A stretch of 64,000 nucleotides of DNA from Psychrobacter sp. WY6 (GTDB lineage: Bacteria; Pseudomonadota; Gammaproteobacteria; Pseudomonadales; Moraxellaceae), in the NCBI RefSeq assembly GCF_018448495.1, contig NZ_CP049902.1:2170001-2234000 (forward strand), read 5' to 3'. Shown in pieces: positions 53,115-62,560 of the stretch. A model generated the notes under the pieces. That model saw nothing but the letters and a program-made list of their open reading frames with translations, ran no database searches and was not told the origin of the DNA. The position numbers and the translations under genes were made by a program. The stretch's first letter is position 1. Each line of letters opens with the position of its first letter.

Positions 53115-53646
53115 TATGCATAAAAATTTGGCTGATTTGAGTCTTGAAACACTAAAAAAGCAGACGCCTGAACAGTTGCAAACGCAGTCTGTGACGGCAG
53201 TATTATTGGCTTTAGGCAGTAATTATCAATCTGAGCATTATCTGCCGCTTGTCCGAAAAGATCTAGCGGCGCTAGGGGAAATACAGTTATCTACTGCGTT
53301 TGAAAATCCTGACTTTACATCGACCGAAGCGCAACCAAAGCCCGATTATACCAATCAGTGCGTTTATCTGCGTTTGGTAGAGCCAATGACACTGCAACAG
53401 TTACAGCAGGTTTTTAAAGATCTTGAAGGAGACTGTCATAGACAGCGTCTAACAGAAGCTCAGACGCCAATAAAAAAAGTTACGATGGATATCGATATTC
53501 TATTGATAGAAACGCCATTGATAGAAGGTGTTTCTGATGAAAATAGCCTAAGCAAAAATAAGGACTTTGAAGAGTCTAATTGGATTGTAATGGCAGATCG
53601 TTACCCATTCAAAGCGCATGAAAGAGCAGGGGTAGGAGTTGATTAA
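53104..53646 (+). CDS. folK: HPPK (6-hydroxymethyl-dihydropterin pyrophosphokinase), divergent
   Basis: The N-terminal ALGSNYQSEHYL and the metal-binding VTMDIDILLIE show the HPPK fold, and coupling to folB fits: HPPK acts next in folate synthesis. It differs from the norm: about 35 extra N-terminal residues, and the segment before MDIDILL reads CHRQRLTEAQTPIKKV where typical enzymes have an Arg-rich LGRxR...GPRxxDLD; one of the ATP-contacting arginines appears replaced by lysine. The tail ends VMADRYPFKAHERAG rather than the usual HPxxxxRxFVL. Probably still functional, as no other folK is in view. Confidence 0.82.
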   Translation: MMHNMHKNLADLSLETLKKQTPEQLQTQSVTAVLLALGSNYQSEHYLPLVRKDLAALGEIQLSTAFENPDFTSTEAQPKPDYTNQCVYLRLVEPMTLQQLQQVFKDLEGDCHRQRLTEAQTPIKKVTMDIDILLIETPLIEGVSDENSLSKNKDFEESNWIVMADRYPFKAHERAGVGVD

Positions 53647-53708
53647 AGATCATTTTTTAAAAGGTCACATGAAGCAGCCAAGATGCTATTCTAAATAAAT
53701 AAAAGTTA

Positions 53709-53727
53709 TTGAAGACACGCTCTAGTA
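53709..53727. mobile_element. Possible single-ended remnant of the inverted-repeat element (E)
   Basis: GAAGACACGCTCTAGTA resembles the right end TGAGGACACGCCCTAGTA with three differences. No partner end or interior is recognisable nearby. It lies between convergent folK and SDR genes. Confidence 0.35.
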
Positions 53728-53806
53728 TTTTTCTTAAAACCTCTCAAAATAGAAGCTGAGCAAAATGCCCAGCCTATATCACATTTAAAAAGTTTAACTA
53801 TTACGC

Positions 53807-54539
53807 CTACTGTGCGGTCAAACCACCATCAACGACAAACTCTGACCCCGTCGAGTAGCTTGAGTCATCAGAGGCTAAAAACAACACCATGCCGCTGACT
53901 TCTTCGGGCTGAGCAACACGTCTCATCGGAATAGTTTTGGCAAATGCTTCAACCGCATCTTTGGTATCGCCTTGCATAATCATCGGTGTGGCGATGACGC
54001 CTGGATGAATGGAGTTCACGCGAATGCCATGAGGGGCACACTCTAATGCTGCCGCTTTGGTCATACCGCGTACCGCAAACTTAGAATCGGTATAGCCGAT
54101 AGCGCCGCCAACCAAACCATTAATCGATGAGATATTGATGATAGAACCTTGTTTGGCGGCTTTCATCGTTGGAATGACTGCTTTCATACCTAAAAAGACC
54201 GACACCTGATTAATCTCTAGAATCTTGCGATACGCTTCTACTGACGTATCTAAAAGATTTGTGCGTAGTGATACCTGCATTATTGACCAAGACGTCAATA
54301 CGTCCAAAACGCGCTTCAGTCTGCTCAACGACTTGCGTCCAATCTTCTTCACTAGTAACGTCATGCTTAATAAATAGAGCGCTATCGCCAAGATCTTTTG
54401 CTAATGCGTCGCCTTTATCAGAATTAATATCGGTCAAGACGACTTTAGCACCTTCTTGCATACACAAACGTGCATGAGTCTCGCCCATGCCTTGGGCGGC
54501 ACCAGTGATAATAATAACTTTATCTTGTAAACGAGCCAT
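53807..54539 (-). CDS. SDR family oxidoreductase (one frame break)
   Basis: Starts MARLQDKVIIITGAAQGMGE at ATG 54539, with the Asp after beta-2 in VVLTDINSDKG favouring NAD, then VNNAGITTHKS. The frame changes near 54260; the rest gives INISSINGLVGGAIGYTDSK with catalytic Ser, Tyr and Lys, and ends SEFVVDGGLTAQ, the C-terminus of classical cyclic-alcohol or 3-alpha-hydroxysteroid type SDRs. Joined about 244 residues. Substrate unknown. Stands alone between convergent and divergent genes. Confidence 0.88.
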
Positions 54540-54703
54540 GAGTTTTCCTGTTTTTTTAGTTATGAATAATGAAAGAGTATAGGACAGAATTGTTGAATAC
54601 TCCTTAGTGATTATGAAACCAAAAGTGAATGCTTTATGTTCTTGAATGATAGCTTCAAATAATGTTTTCGGCTGACTGTTTTAAATAATGTAGTGAGGAA
54701 ATA

Positions 54704-55244
54704 ATGTACAACGACATATTAAATTTCTGTTTTGATGAGGTGGGTAGTGAGAAATTTTTTGAGAAAGACATAGCGTTTGATCAATTATTAATAGAGCGAT
54801 ACAGCGATATACTTGAGCAAGCCGCCGCCGTAGAATTTTATACATGGCGAAGCAGCATAAAAGGGCGTTTAGCAGAAAATTATATTGGATCAATTTTCAC
54901 GCAATATTTACCGTGATACGCCAGCGGCTTTTGCCCAAGATGCGATGAGTCTCGCGCTCGCGCAAGAGGCGGTGGCTGCCGGTGCATTAGAGGCGCTTGA
55001 AACTATAAATGAGCGTAAGTTTTTATTGATGCCTTATATGCACAGCGAATCAAAACTGATTCATCAGCAAGCAGAAAAGCTATTTAAGCAATATACCAAT
55101 GCAGATACCGTGGATGCTGAGCTTAAACATAAAGTGATTATCGATCGTTTTGGTCGTTATCCGCATCGTAATGACATTTTAGGACGGGTTTCAAGTAGCG
55201 AAGAAATAGCGTTTTTGACGCAGCCTGACTCATCTTTTTTATAA
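54704..55244 (+). CDS. DUF924 family protein (one frame break)
   Basis: The first segment ILNFCFDEVGSEKFFEKDIA resembles the usual LDFWFGE start, and after a change near 54890 the core is ILDQFSRNIYRDTPAAFAQD, RKFLLMPYMHSESKLIHQQ and IIDRFGRYPHRNDILGR, all hallmark DUF924 blocks. Joined length about 180, normal for this helical, TPR-like family. The biochemical role is unknown. Followed by a terminator. Confidence 0.88.
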
Positions 55245-55313
55245 ATATTGTCTGTTAAATATTGTCTGTTAAATAGCTAGTCAGTAAAGCGTTGTTTATC
55301 AATTGGTTAAAAT

Positions 55314-55341
55314 AGAAAAAGAGGCTGTTTAGCCTCTTTTC
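55314..55341. terminator. Terminator after DUF924
   Basis: AAAAAGAGGCT, loop GTTT, AGCCTCTTTT; between convergent DUF924 and cysE genes. Confidence 0.88.
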
Positions 55342-55372
55342 ATTCAGTATCGACGACAGCTAGAATAGAAGG

Positions 55373-56298
55373 TTACTTCTGCTCAGCGCCTATTTCATCT
55401 ATATCGGCACGACCAATCACATCGATATCCTCTAAGCATAATTTATCATATTCTTTTTTACAAAAGTCAGGATCGATTTTGCACATCGCTGCTTGTAATT
55501 GATCTAAGCGATTTTCTGATTGTTGAATATGCTCTAGCATTTTAGCAAAAGCTTCAGCCACAGGATCTTGTGAGGTTGGATCGATACCATAAGCTTGAAA
55601 AGCAGTTTCGCGTACTGAGCGGTTGGTGGCTTTTTCATCTACTGCCTTTTTATCTATGCCATTATCTGTAGAAGCAGCTTGCGCTACTTTTTCTTGTTGC
55701 TTGGCATCATCGACTTTTTAACAATCGGATTGCCTTTTTCGTCGTGATGGTCTGATATCATCCGAGCGGCGCTGCCGACCATGGTCGCACCTGCTGGTAC
55801 TGCCTTTACTACGACGGCATTTGAGCCAATTTTAGCGCCTTTACCGACAGTAAATGGCCCCAATACTTTAGCACCAGCACCAACGATAACCCCATCTTCC
55901 AAAGTAGGGTGGCGCTTGCCATTATTCCAAGAGACGCCGCCAAGCGTGACCCCGTGATAAAGCGTCACATCATTGCCAATCTCTGCCGTTTCGCCGATGA
56001 CAATGCCCATACCATGGTCAATAAAAAACCGTCGACCGATTTTAGCAGCAGGGTGTATCTCAATACCTGTGATGATGCGTGAGCCATAAGAAATTACTCG
56101 CGCCGCCAGTTTTTGCTCGTTTTGCCACAGATAATGGGCACCGCGATGTAGGACGAGCGCGTGGATGCCAGGATAAGTCAAGATGACTTCCAGACTATTA
56201 CGTGCAGCAGGATCACGGTTAAATACCGCATCGATATCTTCTTTTAGGTCTTTTTTGATGCGTGAAAGTGATTTGAATAAGGCCGTTGGCAATGACAT
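55373..56298 (-). CDS. cysE: Serine O-acetyltransferase with a long C-terminal extension (one frame break)
   Basis: ATG 56298 follows AGGA. The N-terminal helical region ([20 protein letters not shown]) and the hexapeptide left-handed helix ([20 protein letters not shown] with the active His, then LYHGVTLGG) are standard. It acetylates serine for cysteine synthesis. The apparent stop at 55684 comes from one missing A in a run near 55715; restoring it continues the frame about 110 residues to 55373 ([40 protein letters not shown]). The tail contains a predicted coiled coil and acidic end, not found in E. coli CysE. Confidence 0.9.
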
Positions 56299-56447
56299 AA
56301 ATTGTCCTATCGTATTTTTGATTACAATCAATTTAGTTATAGCAGCTTTGCCGCACAAAATATAGCGATGAGCGATAAATAAAAACAGACGACTGACAGA
56401 TAAAATGCCAGTCATTGACAATTTATCTATAGGCAATTATTTATGAT

Positions 56448-56893
56448 TTAGCTATCACTGACAACATATTTTAGCAGCTCGACAACTTGCTCTGGCGTTG
56501 CGCCCAAGCCATTGCCGCCGCATCGACTTCTTTTAACGGATGAATAATATCTTCAGCATGAAGGGTAATGTACGGCTTGCTTAAAGCCGCGCAGTAGCCA
56601 GCATCGAATGCAGCGTTCCACTGTTTATATTTATCACCAAAACGAATAATAGCAATGTCGCACTTTTGAATCATGTTTTTGGTGCGAATCGCATTAACTT
56701 TTGATGACTGATGGTCGCGCCAGAACCCATTGTCATTTTTACCGAGTACGTCACCGGCGGCATCGCTGGCTTCATGTTCAGTGACTGCTGAGGTAAAGGT
56801 AATATCTAAACCTTGGTCTTTCGCGCCTTGCATGATTTTTTGTCGCCAGTCGGTGTGTATTTCTCCAGACAAATAAACGTTCCAATTCATCAT
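56448..56893 (-). CDS. YtoQ family protein (one frame break)
   Basis: Strongly conserved family blocks: WNVYLSGEIHTDWRQKI, SDAAGDVLG, FWRDHQSSKVNAIRTKNMI, FGDKYKQWNAAFDAGYCAAL and EDIIHPLKEVDAAAMAWAQ. It is a nucleoside-2-deoxyribosyltransferase-like Rossmann protein of unknown activity. One missing A after GCGCA near 56503 gives a false end; corrected, it ends PEQVVELLKYVVSDS at 56448, about 148 residues. AGGA precedes the ATGs at 56893 and 56890. Confidence 0.88.
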
Positions 56894-57005
56894 CAATTCC
56901 TTTTTATTATTGAATCATATCATTTTTAAAATCATAGCATTTGTAAATGCTACTGCTGTTATTGCAATAGCAACTCAACGCCAGAAACCTGGCATATTAA
57001 AAGCT

Positions 57006-57899
57006 TTAGTCTTTTGCAAGTTTGGCAATCAAAGCACTGAGTAGCTGATACTCTTTTTGATCAAGCTGTAGGCGTGAGCCCAGTCGTGACAGTCGCGATG
57101 GTAAAGACTTCAAGTTTTCGCTATCGGCTAAACCTCGTTGAACCATCAGTTCAGTGGTGCGATGAGTCAGCTGTTGCAATTGCTGCTGGGTAATGGCGGG
57201 TTCATCCCATTGCTGACGTAAATGTACATCGAGTATTGGCTGAGTAGTGGTGCTCAAAGCAGTATCTAAACTATCCGCTGTCTGAGTGTGTGATTGCGCG
57301 TAAGCAAAAATAAAGCTAGCGATTACTTGCACGGCTGACGCGACATTGAGTACAGGATAAGCAGGGTTGGCATCGATTTGGATATGATAATCGGCATAAG
57401 CCAATTCTTCATTGGTTAATCCACGATCTTCACGCCCAAATAGGATAGCGATATTTGGTTTACTAGCAGTAACAGCCGATAGGGTATCAGCATTGCTATC
57501 GTCTTTGCTCGACACCGACTGTTTATCGATAAAATCAAACATAATCTTAGCAGCTTGCGTGGGTGTCACGACAGGGCGGGGCAAATGACGACTGCGACTG
57601 CTGGCAGCAAATACCAGCTGGCAATCCGCAATAGCAGATTCTAAAGTAGGTGCTATGATGGCTGATGATAGCAGCTCGCTGCCACCTGCTGCATGAGACA
57701 CACTGGTTTCATCAATTGGTAGCTTGGGATCGACAACCGTCAAACGAGACAAGCCCATTGTGTGCATAGCGCGCGCTGCTGAGCCAATATTGGCAGGCAA
57801 AGTGGTATTAACCATGACGATTTGCACACAAGACAAATAGTCGCTCACTGTATGATGGACAGTAGATGCTGCTAATATAGGGGTAGAATCATTACTCAT
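57006..57899 (-). CDS. trmJ: tRNA (cytidine/uridine-2'-O-)-methyltransferase TrmJ
   Basis: Intact 297-residue SPOUT enzyme. Motifs: VQIVMVNTTLPANIGSAARA, FGREDRGLTNEEL and NPAYPVLNVASAVQVIASFI, the trefoil-knot AdoMet site. It methylates position 32 of several tRNAs. A Ser/Asp-rich insertion (about residues 140-160) is extra. Its ATG overlaps the stop of the upstream HPt gene (TAATG), so both are translated from one message. Confidence 0.92.
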   Translation of the reverse strand: MSNDSTPILAASTVHHTVSDYLSCVQIVMVNTTLPANIGSAARAMHTMGLSRLTVVDPKLPIDETSVSHAAGGSELLSSAIIAPTLESAIADCQLVFAASSRSRHLPRPVVTPTQAAKIMFDFIDKQSVSSKDDSNADTLSAVTASKPNIAILFGREDRGLTNEELAYADYHIQIDANPAYPVLNVASAVQVIASFIFAYAQSHTQTADSLDTALSTTTQPILDVHLRQQWDEPAITQQQLQQLTHRTTELMVQRGLADSENLKSLPSRLSRLGSRLQLDQKEYQLLSALIAKLAKD

Positions 57900-58275
57900 T
57901 ACAACCCCAGTCTTAGATTGATTTCTTGTTCTGCGCGTTGCAATGCGACGGCGATATTTTCAATCAGTGCCGCTTGCTCGCTGATAAGACGCTCGCGGCA
58001 GCGCTCTTGTAACTGGCTGCTCAAGTTCATTAATTGGGTCGTGCCCAAGTTGGCGCTGGCCCCTTTTAACGCATGAGCAACCTCAAAACCATTGGCATTG
58101 TCATTTTCTTGCTGAGCGACTCGCAGCGCACTTACTCGCTGCTGACTATCAGTGATATACACTTGTATCAAGTCAGCAAAGTCTTTTCTAATAAATCACG
58201 CATGTCTTCAAATTGCTCATGATTAATGATTTCTTCAGCTTGGTGAGCCATATTTTTATTTGGGGTTTCATCCAT
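57899..58275 (-). CDS. Stand-alone HPt (histidine phosphotransfer) protein (one frame break)
   Basis: The phosphorylatable His is in VAHALKGASANLGTTQL, the hallmark of HPt domains that carry phosphate between hybrid kinases and response regulators. The start is at ATG 58275 (MDETPNKNMAHQAEEI); one missing A near 58190 hides the join, which reads LLEKDFADLIQVYITDSQQ. Corrected length about 125 residues, just one HPt domain. No kinase or receiver gene is in view, so its partners are elsewhere. Coupled to trmJ by overlapping stop and start. Confidence 0.85.
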
Positions 58276-58347
58276 GGTTTTATGTCCAATTCTAAAAGTC
58301 AAAACGGTAAAGGGTTTGTAATAAATACGTCAATGTTCTTCAGGTGT

Positions 58348-58521
58348 TAGGGCGTGTCCTCATTTCAATCAATTACTCTCTAAATGGGCTAAACATGGCT
58401 AAATTTTGTTAAACATCGTCGAATAGCTTATCAATATCTCGATATTAACATCGCTATCTTCCTTGTTTGACGGCAATTTATCTCATTTTTATCACCATTT
58501 TTAAAATGAGGATACGCCCTA
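58348..58521 (+). mobile_element. Full inverted-repeat element (copy D) at the dnaE stop
   Basis: 170 bases from GGGCGTGTCCTCA (58350) to TGAGGATACGCCC (58519), TA on both sides. Close match to copy C over its length. On the minus strand the dnaE stop TAG is composed of the flanking TA and the element's first base G. The element fills most of the gap between dnaE and the HPt-trmJ pair. Non-coding, with nested subterminal hairpins. Confidence 0.88.
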
Positions 58522-61500
58522 GCTATAATGGAAATGTAAATTGTCTTCACTAACCATATTCTTTAATTGCTGTAAGTTGTCATCGTTGGGATAGATGCGC
58601 CAGTGCTCAGATAGTCCTACGTTAGCGATGCCAAATTCCTCATAAATGCTCAGTCCCAGTGGCAGACAATTATCATTAATGGAGGCGTCAGTATTGCTCA
58701 AAGCATTGTTCACATAGCTTTGATTAGCATTATTTTGATTTATGTCATTTTCTAGTGCCAATAAATCATTGCCATTTTCATCATACAAACTTCCGCCCAT
58801 CGCAGCATCGTAGCCATTAAAGCTGCCATTTTGCTCGTCTTGCTCGTTGTCATGAGACAGTTTTGGTGCTGGAATAATGCTGGCTTGTGCAGACTTGAGT
58901 AACGGTTGCAGTCGCGTCAGCAGATTGATATCGCTGCCATGAATTTTAATACTGATTTTTTTCATCCATCTTAGGCGCGCATCGACCATGCTCATGGCAC
59001 TATCAAGACGGGCAAATAAACGCCCATCACGCTCACGAATGCTGCCTTTGATGATGACGACTTCATCAATTTTCAACTGTTCTTTGACACGATTGAAACG
59101 CTCGGCATAGCAGCTTACTTCCAGCCTTGAAGTGCCGTCATCTAAGATAATGACATTGCGATTACCAAAGTTGGCAATATCAATAATCAATCCGGCGAAA
59201 TAACAGCTACCGTTATAGCCCGTGTCAGTCAGTTTATCGAGACGAGTGCCTGAGGTATAGCGTTTTAACTCATCCAAGTATTCATTGATTGGATGACCCG
59301 TCAAATACAATCCTAACGTGTTCTTTTCTGCTTTTAAACGGTGCTTATCACCCCAAATCAGCTCTGGCGTCATGACCAGTGGTGGCGCGGCAACGACACC
59401 ATCCATTTCACCAAACAAATCCATCATGCCGATTTCGCGGTTTTGACGGTCTTGTTCAGCCGCTTGTACGGCACTTGGCAGCTGACTCATTAATGCGCCG
59501 CGAATCTCGTACGCTTCATCGGCTGGTAAATCTGGTCGCAGGGTAGCTGCAAAGTCATCAAAACATCCCGCGTTTATCAGTCCCTCTAAAGTGCGTTTAT
59601 TGACCTTTTTAATATCTACACGGCGGCAAAAATCATAGAGATCTTTAAACGGACCTTCACGGCGGCGTGCATCAACGATAGACTCAACCGCACCTTCACC
59701 AACGCCTTTAATCGCACCCAAGCCATAAATGATATTGGTTGGGGTATCGGCAACAAAATGCCACTCACTGCGATTTACCGATGGATTAACAACGGTTAAA
59801 TCAAAGTTTTCACGGCAATCATTGATAAAGAACACCACGTTGTCAGTGTTGTTCATATCTGATGTGAGTACGGCTGCCATAAACTCAGCAGGATAGTATT
59901 GCTTTAGATACGCGGTCTGATAAGCGAGTACACCATAAGCAGCCGAATGCGAGCGGTTAAAGCCGTAACCGGCAAACTTCTCCATCAAATCAAACACACC
60001 GCCTGACGTTGCTTCATCAATACCTTGCTCTGTTGCACCAGTAATAAAGATATCGCGCTGCTTAGCCATTTCTTCAGGTTTCTTTTTACCCATGGCACGG
60101 CGAAGCATATCTGCGCCGCCCAAGCTGTAGCCTGCCATGACCTGCGAGATTTGCATGACCTGTTCTTGATAGACAATAACGCCATTGTATTTTTAAAATC
60201 GGCTCAAGATGGGATGATCATAAATGACTTCCTCACGACCATGTTTGCGGTCGATATACATCTCTACCATGCCAGCGTCCAGCGGGCCTGGGCGATAAAG
60301 CGCACACATGGCGATCACATCTTCGATGTTGGTCGGTTGTAATTTCGCCAGATACTTTTTCATACCCATACTTTCTAACTGAAAGACGGCAGTGGTCTTG
60401 GCATCTTGCAAGAGCTTGTAGGCTTTTTTATCATCTAATGGTAGGTCTTCTAATACCAACGCATCTTTGCCTTCTTTGGCACGGCGCAGATTGATATTTC
60501 TGACCGCGGCATCAATCACGGTCAAGTTACGTAGACCCAAGAAGTCAAATTTTACTAGCCCAACGGCTTCAACGTCATCTTTATCAAACTGGCTGACACG
60601 GTGACCTTCATCATCACAATAAATCGCGCTAAAATCTGTGATTCTGTGCGGCGCAATCAATACGCCACCCGCATGTTTACCCACGTTCCGGCAAATACCT
60701 TCAAGCTTAATCGCCATTTCCCACACTTCAGTGGCATCTTCGTAATCCATATTGTCAGGATTGGAGATTAAGTCTTTGAGCTGCGGCTCTTGTTCAAGCG
60801 CTTGGCTTAAAGTAATCCCCGGTGTTTTGGGAATAAGTTTCGACATTTTGCTGGCAAGGAAGTAGGATTTCTTTGCGCACGTGCCACGTCACGCACCACC
60901 GCTTTTGCTGCCATCGTACCAAAGGTAATGATTTGCGAGACTGCTTCACGACCATAGGTTTGCGCCACATAATCAATAACGCGGTCGCGACCTTCAATAC
61001 AAAAGTCAATATCGAAATCGGGCATGGACACACGCTCGGGATTCAAAAATCGCTCAAATAATAAGTCGTAATGAATAGGGTCGAGGTCGGTAATATTGAG
61101 CGAATAAGCAACGAGCGAGCCTGCACCAGAACCACGACCAGGACCGACTGGTACGCCATTGGCTTTTGCCCAGCGGATAAAGTCCATAACGATGAGGAAG
61201 TAACCAGGAAAGCCCATTGAAAGAATCACCTTTAGTTCATACTCTAAGCGGTCCATATCTTTGGCGAAACTCGCTCCAATTATCGCTACGTTTCTCGATC
61301 GGGAATAGTTTACCTAGTCGATTATTCAGACCCCGTATTGATTCTGCACGGAAAAACGATTCAATCGTCTCACCTTCAGGCACAGGAAAGTCAGGTAGGA
61401 CGTTGATACCAAGCGTCAACGTCACATTACAGCGGCTTGCTAAGCGCAAAGTATTGTCAATAACCTGCGGAATATCAGCAAATAACTGCTGCATTTGCGC

Positions 61501-62210
61501 TTGGGTTTTAAGGTATTGTGCATCGGAATAAGTTTGCGGGCGATTTTGGTCGGCAAGTACGTAGGAGCCTGCGATACAAACCCGTTTCGTGAGCATCGAA
61601 ATCATCCTGCTCTAAGAAGCGCACGTCATTATGCGCAATGATGGGAATATGATGCTTAGCGCCAGAGTGAATAGCCGCTTTAATAAAGGCGTCTTCACCT
61701 GAGCGATTGGTACGCTTAATCGCAAAATATAAGCGATCAGCAAATTGCGCCTGCCATTCTATTAGCAGCTCATCGGCTTTTTCTGGCATAGATCCAACCA
61801 ATGCCTGACCGACGTCCGATTTTTCAGTGAATAAGACAATCACGCCTGCCGCATGCGCTAAAATATGACTGCGCTTGACGACTGGTACACCATGATTGGC
61901 ATCGTCGGCGCGCCCTTCGGTAAAGCCAAGCGATACGATACGAGTGATGTTTTGATAGCCCTCGTTGTCCATCGCGAGTAGGGTGAGCCGTGTGTCTTCA
62001 TTTTCCATGATGACTTCACTGCCGTAATGGGCTTGATACCAGCACCTAGGCAGGCACGATAAAACTTCACCGTGGCATACAGATTGGACAAATCGGTCAA
62101 TGCCAGCGCGCGCTGATGGTCAGCCGCCGCCGCTTTGATAAGCGGCTTTATACGCACGATAGATCGGTGATTGAATATTCGCTGTGGATGCCAAGGTGAA
62201 CAAATGCCAT
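58519..62210 (-). CDS. dnaE: DNA polymerase III alpha subunit (about six frame breaks)
   Basis: Begins [16 protein letters not shown] at ATG 62210 (PHP domain), then [16 protein letters not shown], the catalytic [15 protein letters not shown] with its aspartates, [25 protein letters not shown] and [20 protein letters not shown]. Frame changes lie near 62155, 62030, 61595, 61255, 60840 and 60185; each junction rejoins conserved sequence. Corrected length about 1230, versus 1160 in E. coli; the excess is mostly an Asn/Asp-rich stretch 100 residues before the C-terminus. Being the essential replicase, it argues that the breaks are sequence errors. Confidence 0.95.
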
Positions 62211-62250
62211 AGAACTCTTACTAGTACGATCAAAAGCAATAAGCTATCGA

Positions 62251-62278
62251 TAAATAAAGGATGTGTATCCGTTATTTA
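62251..62278. promoter_or_regulatory. Inverted repeat in the dnaE / mrr divergent region
   Basis: TAAATAA-A-GGAT, four-base centre GTGT, ATCC-G-TTATTTA: 11 paired positions with one mismatch, 41 bases before the dnaE start. It could be an operator or a 5' leader stem. The rest of the 350-base region 62211-62560 shows no gene or repeat. Confidence 0.4.
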
Positions 62279-62560
62279 TATGGATGTTCAAAGGTAAATA
62301 AGACCTCGATAGCCATGTTGATACGTTTTAAATGGGGTCGTCAATAATAGCATTATTTGCCGTAGACAGCCACTGATTCAAAGGGTTTAATCTGAGTGAG
62401 AGGATTTGTTTTTCTCATTTATAAAGGTGAAATTTTGCTGTGTTTTGTCTCAATAGTTGGTAGCATAAACATTTGTCCTTAAGTTGTTGCGAAACAAAGC
62501 CTATTTGACGCCTTATTTCACACAATAATATTCATGTAATCAAACAAAGACGATAATATT

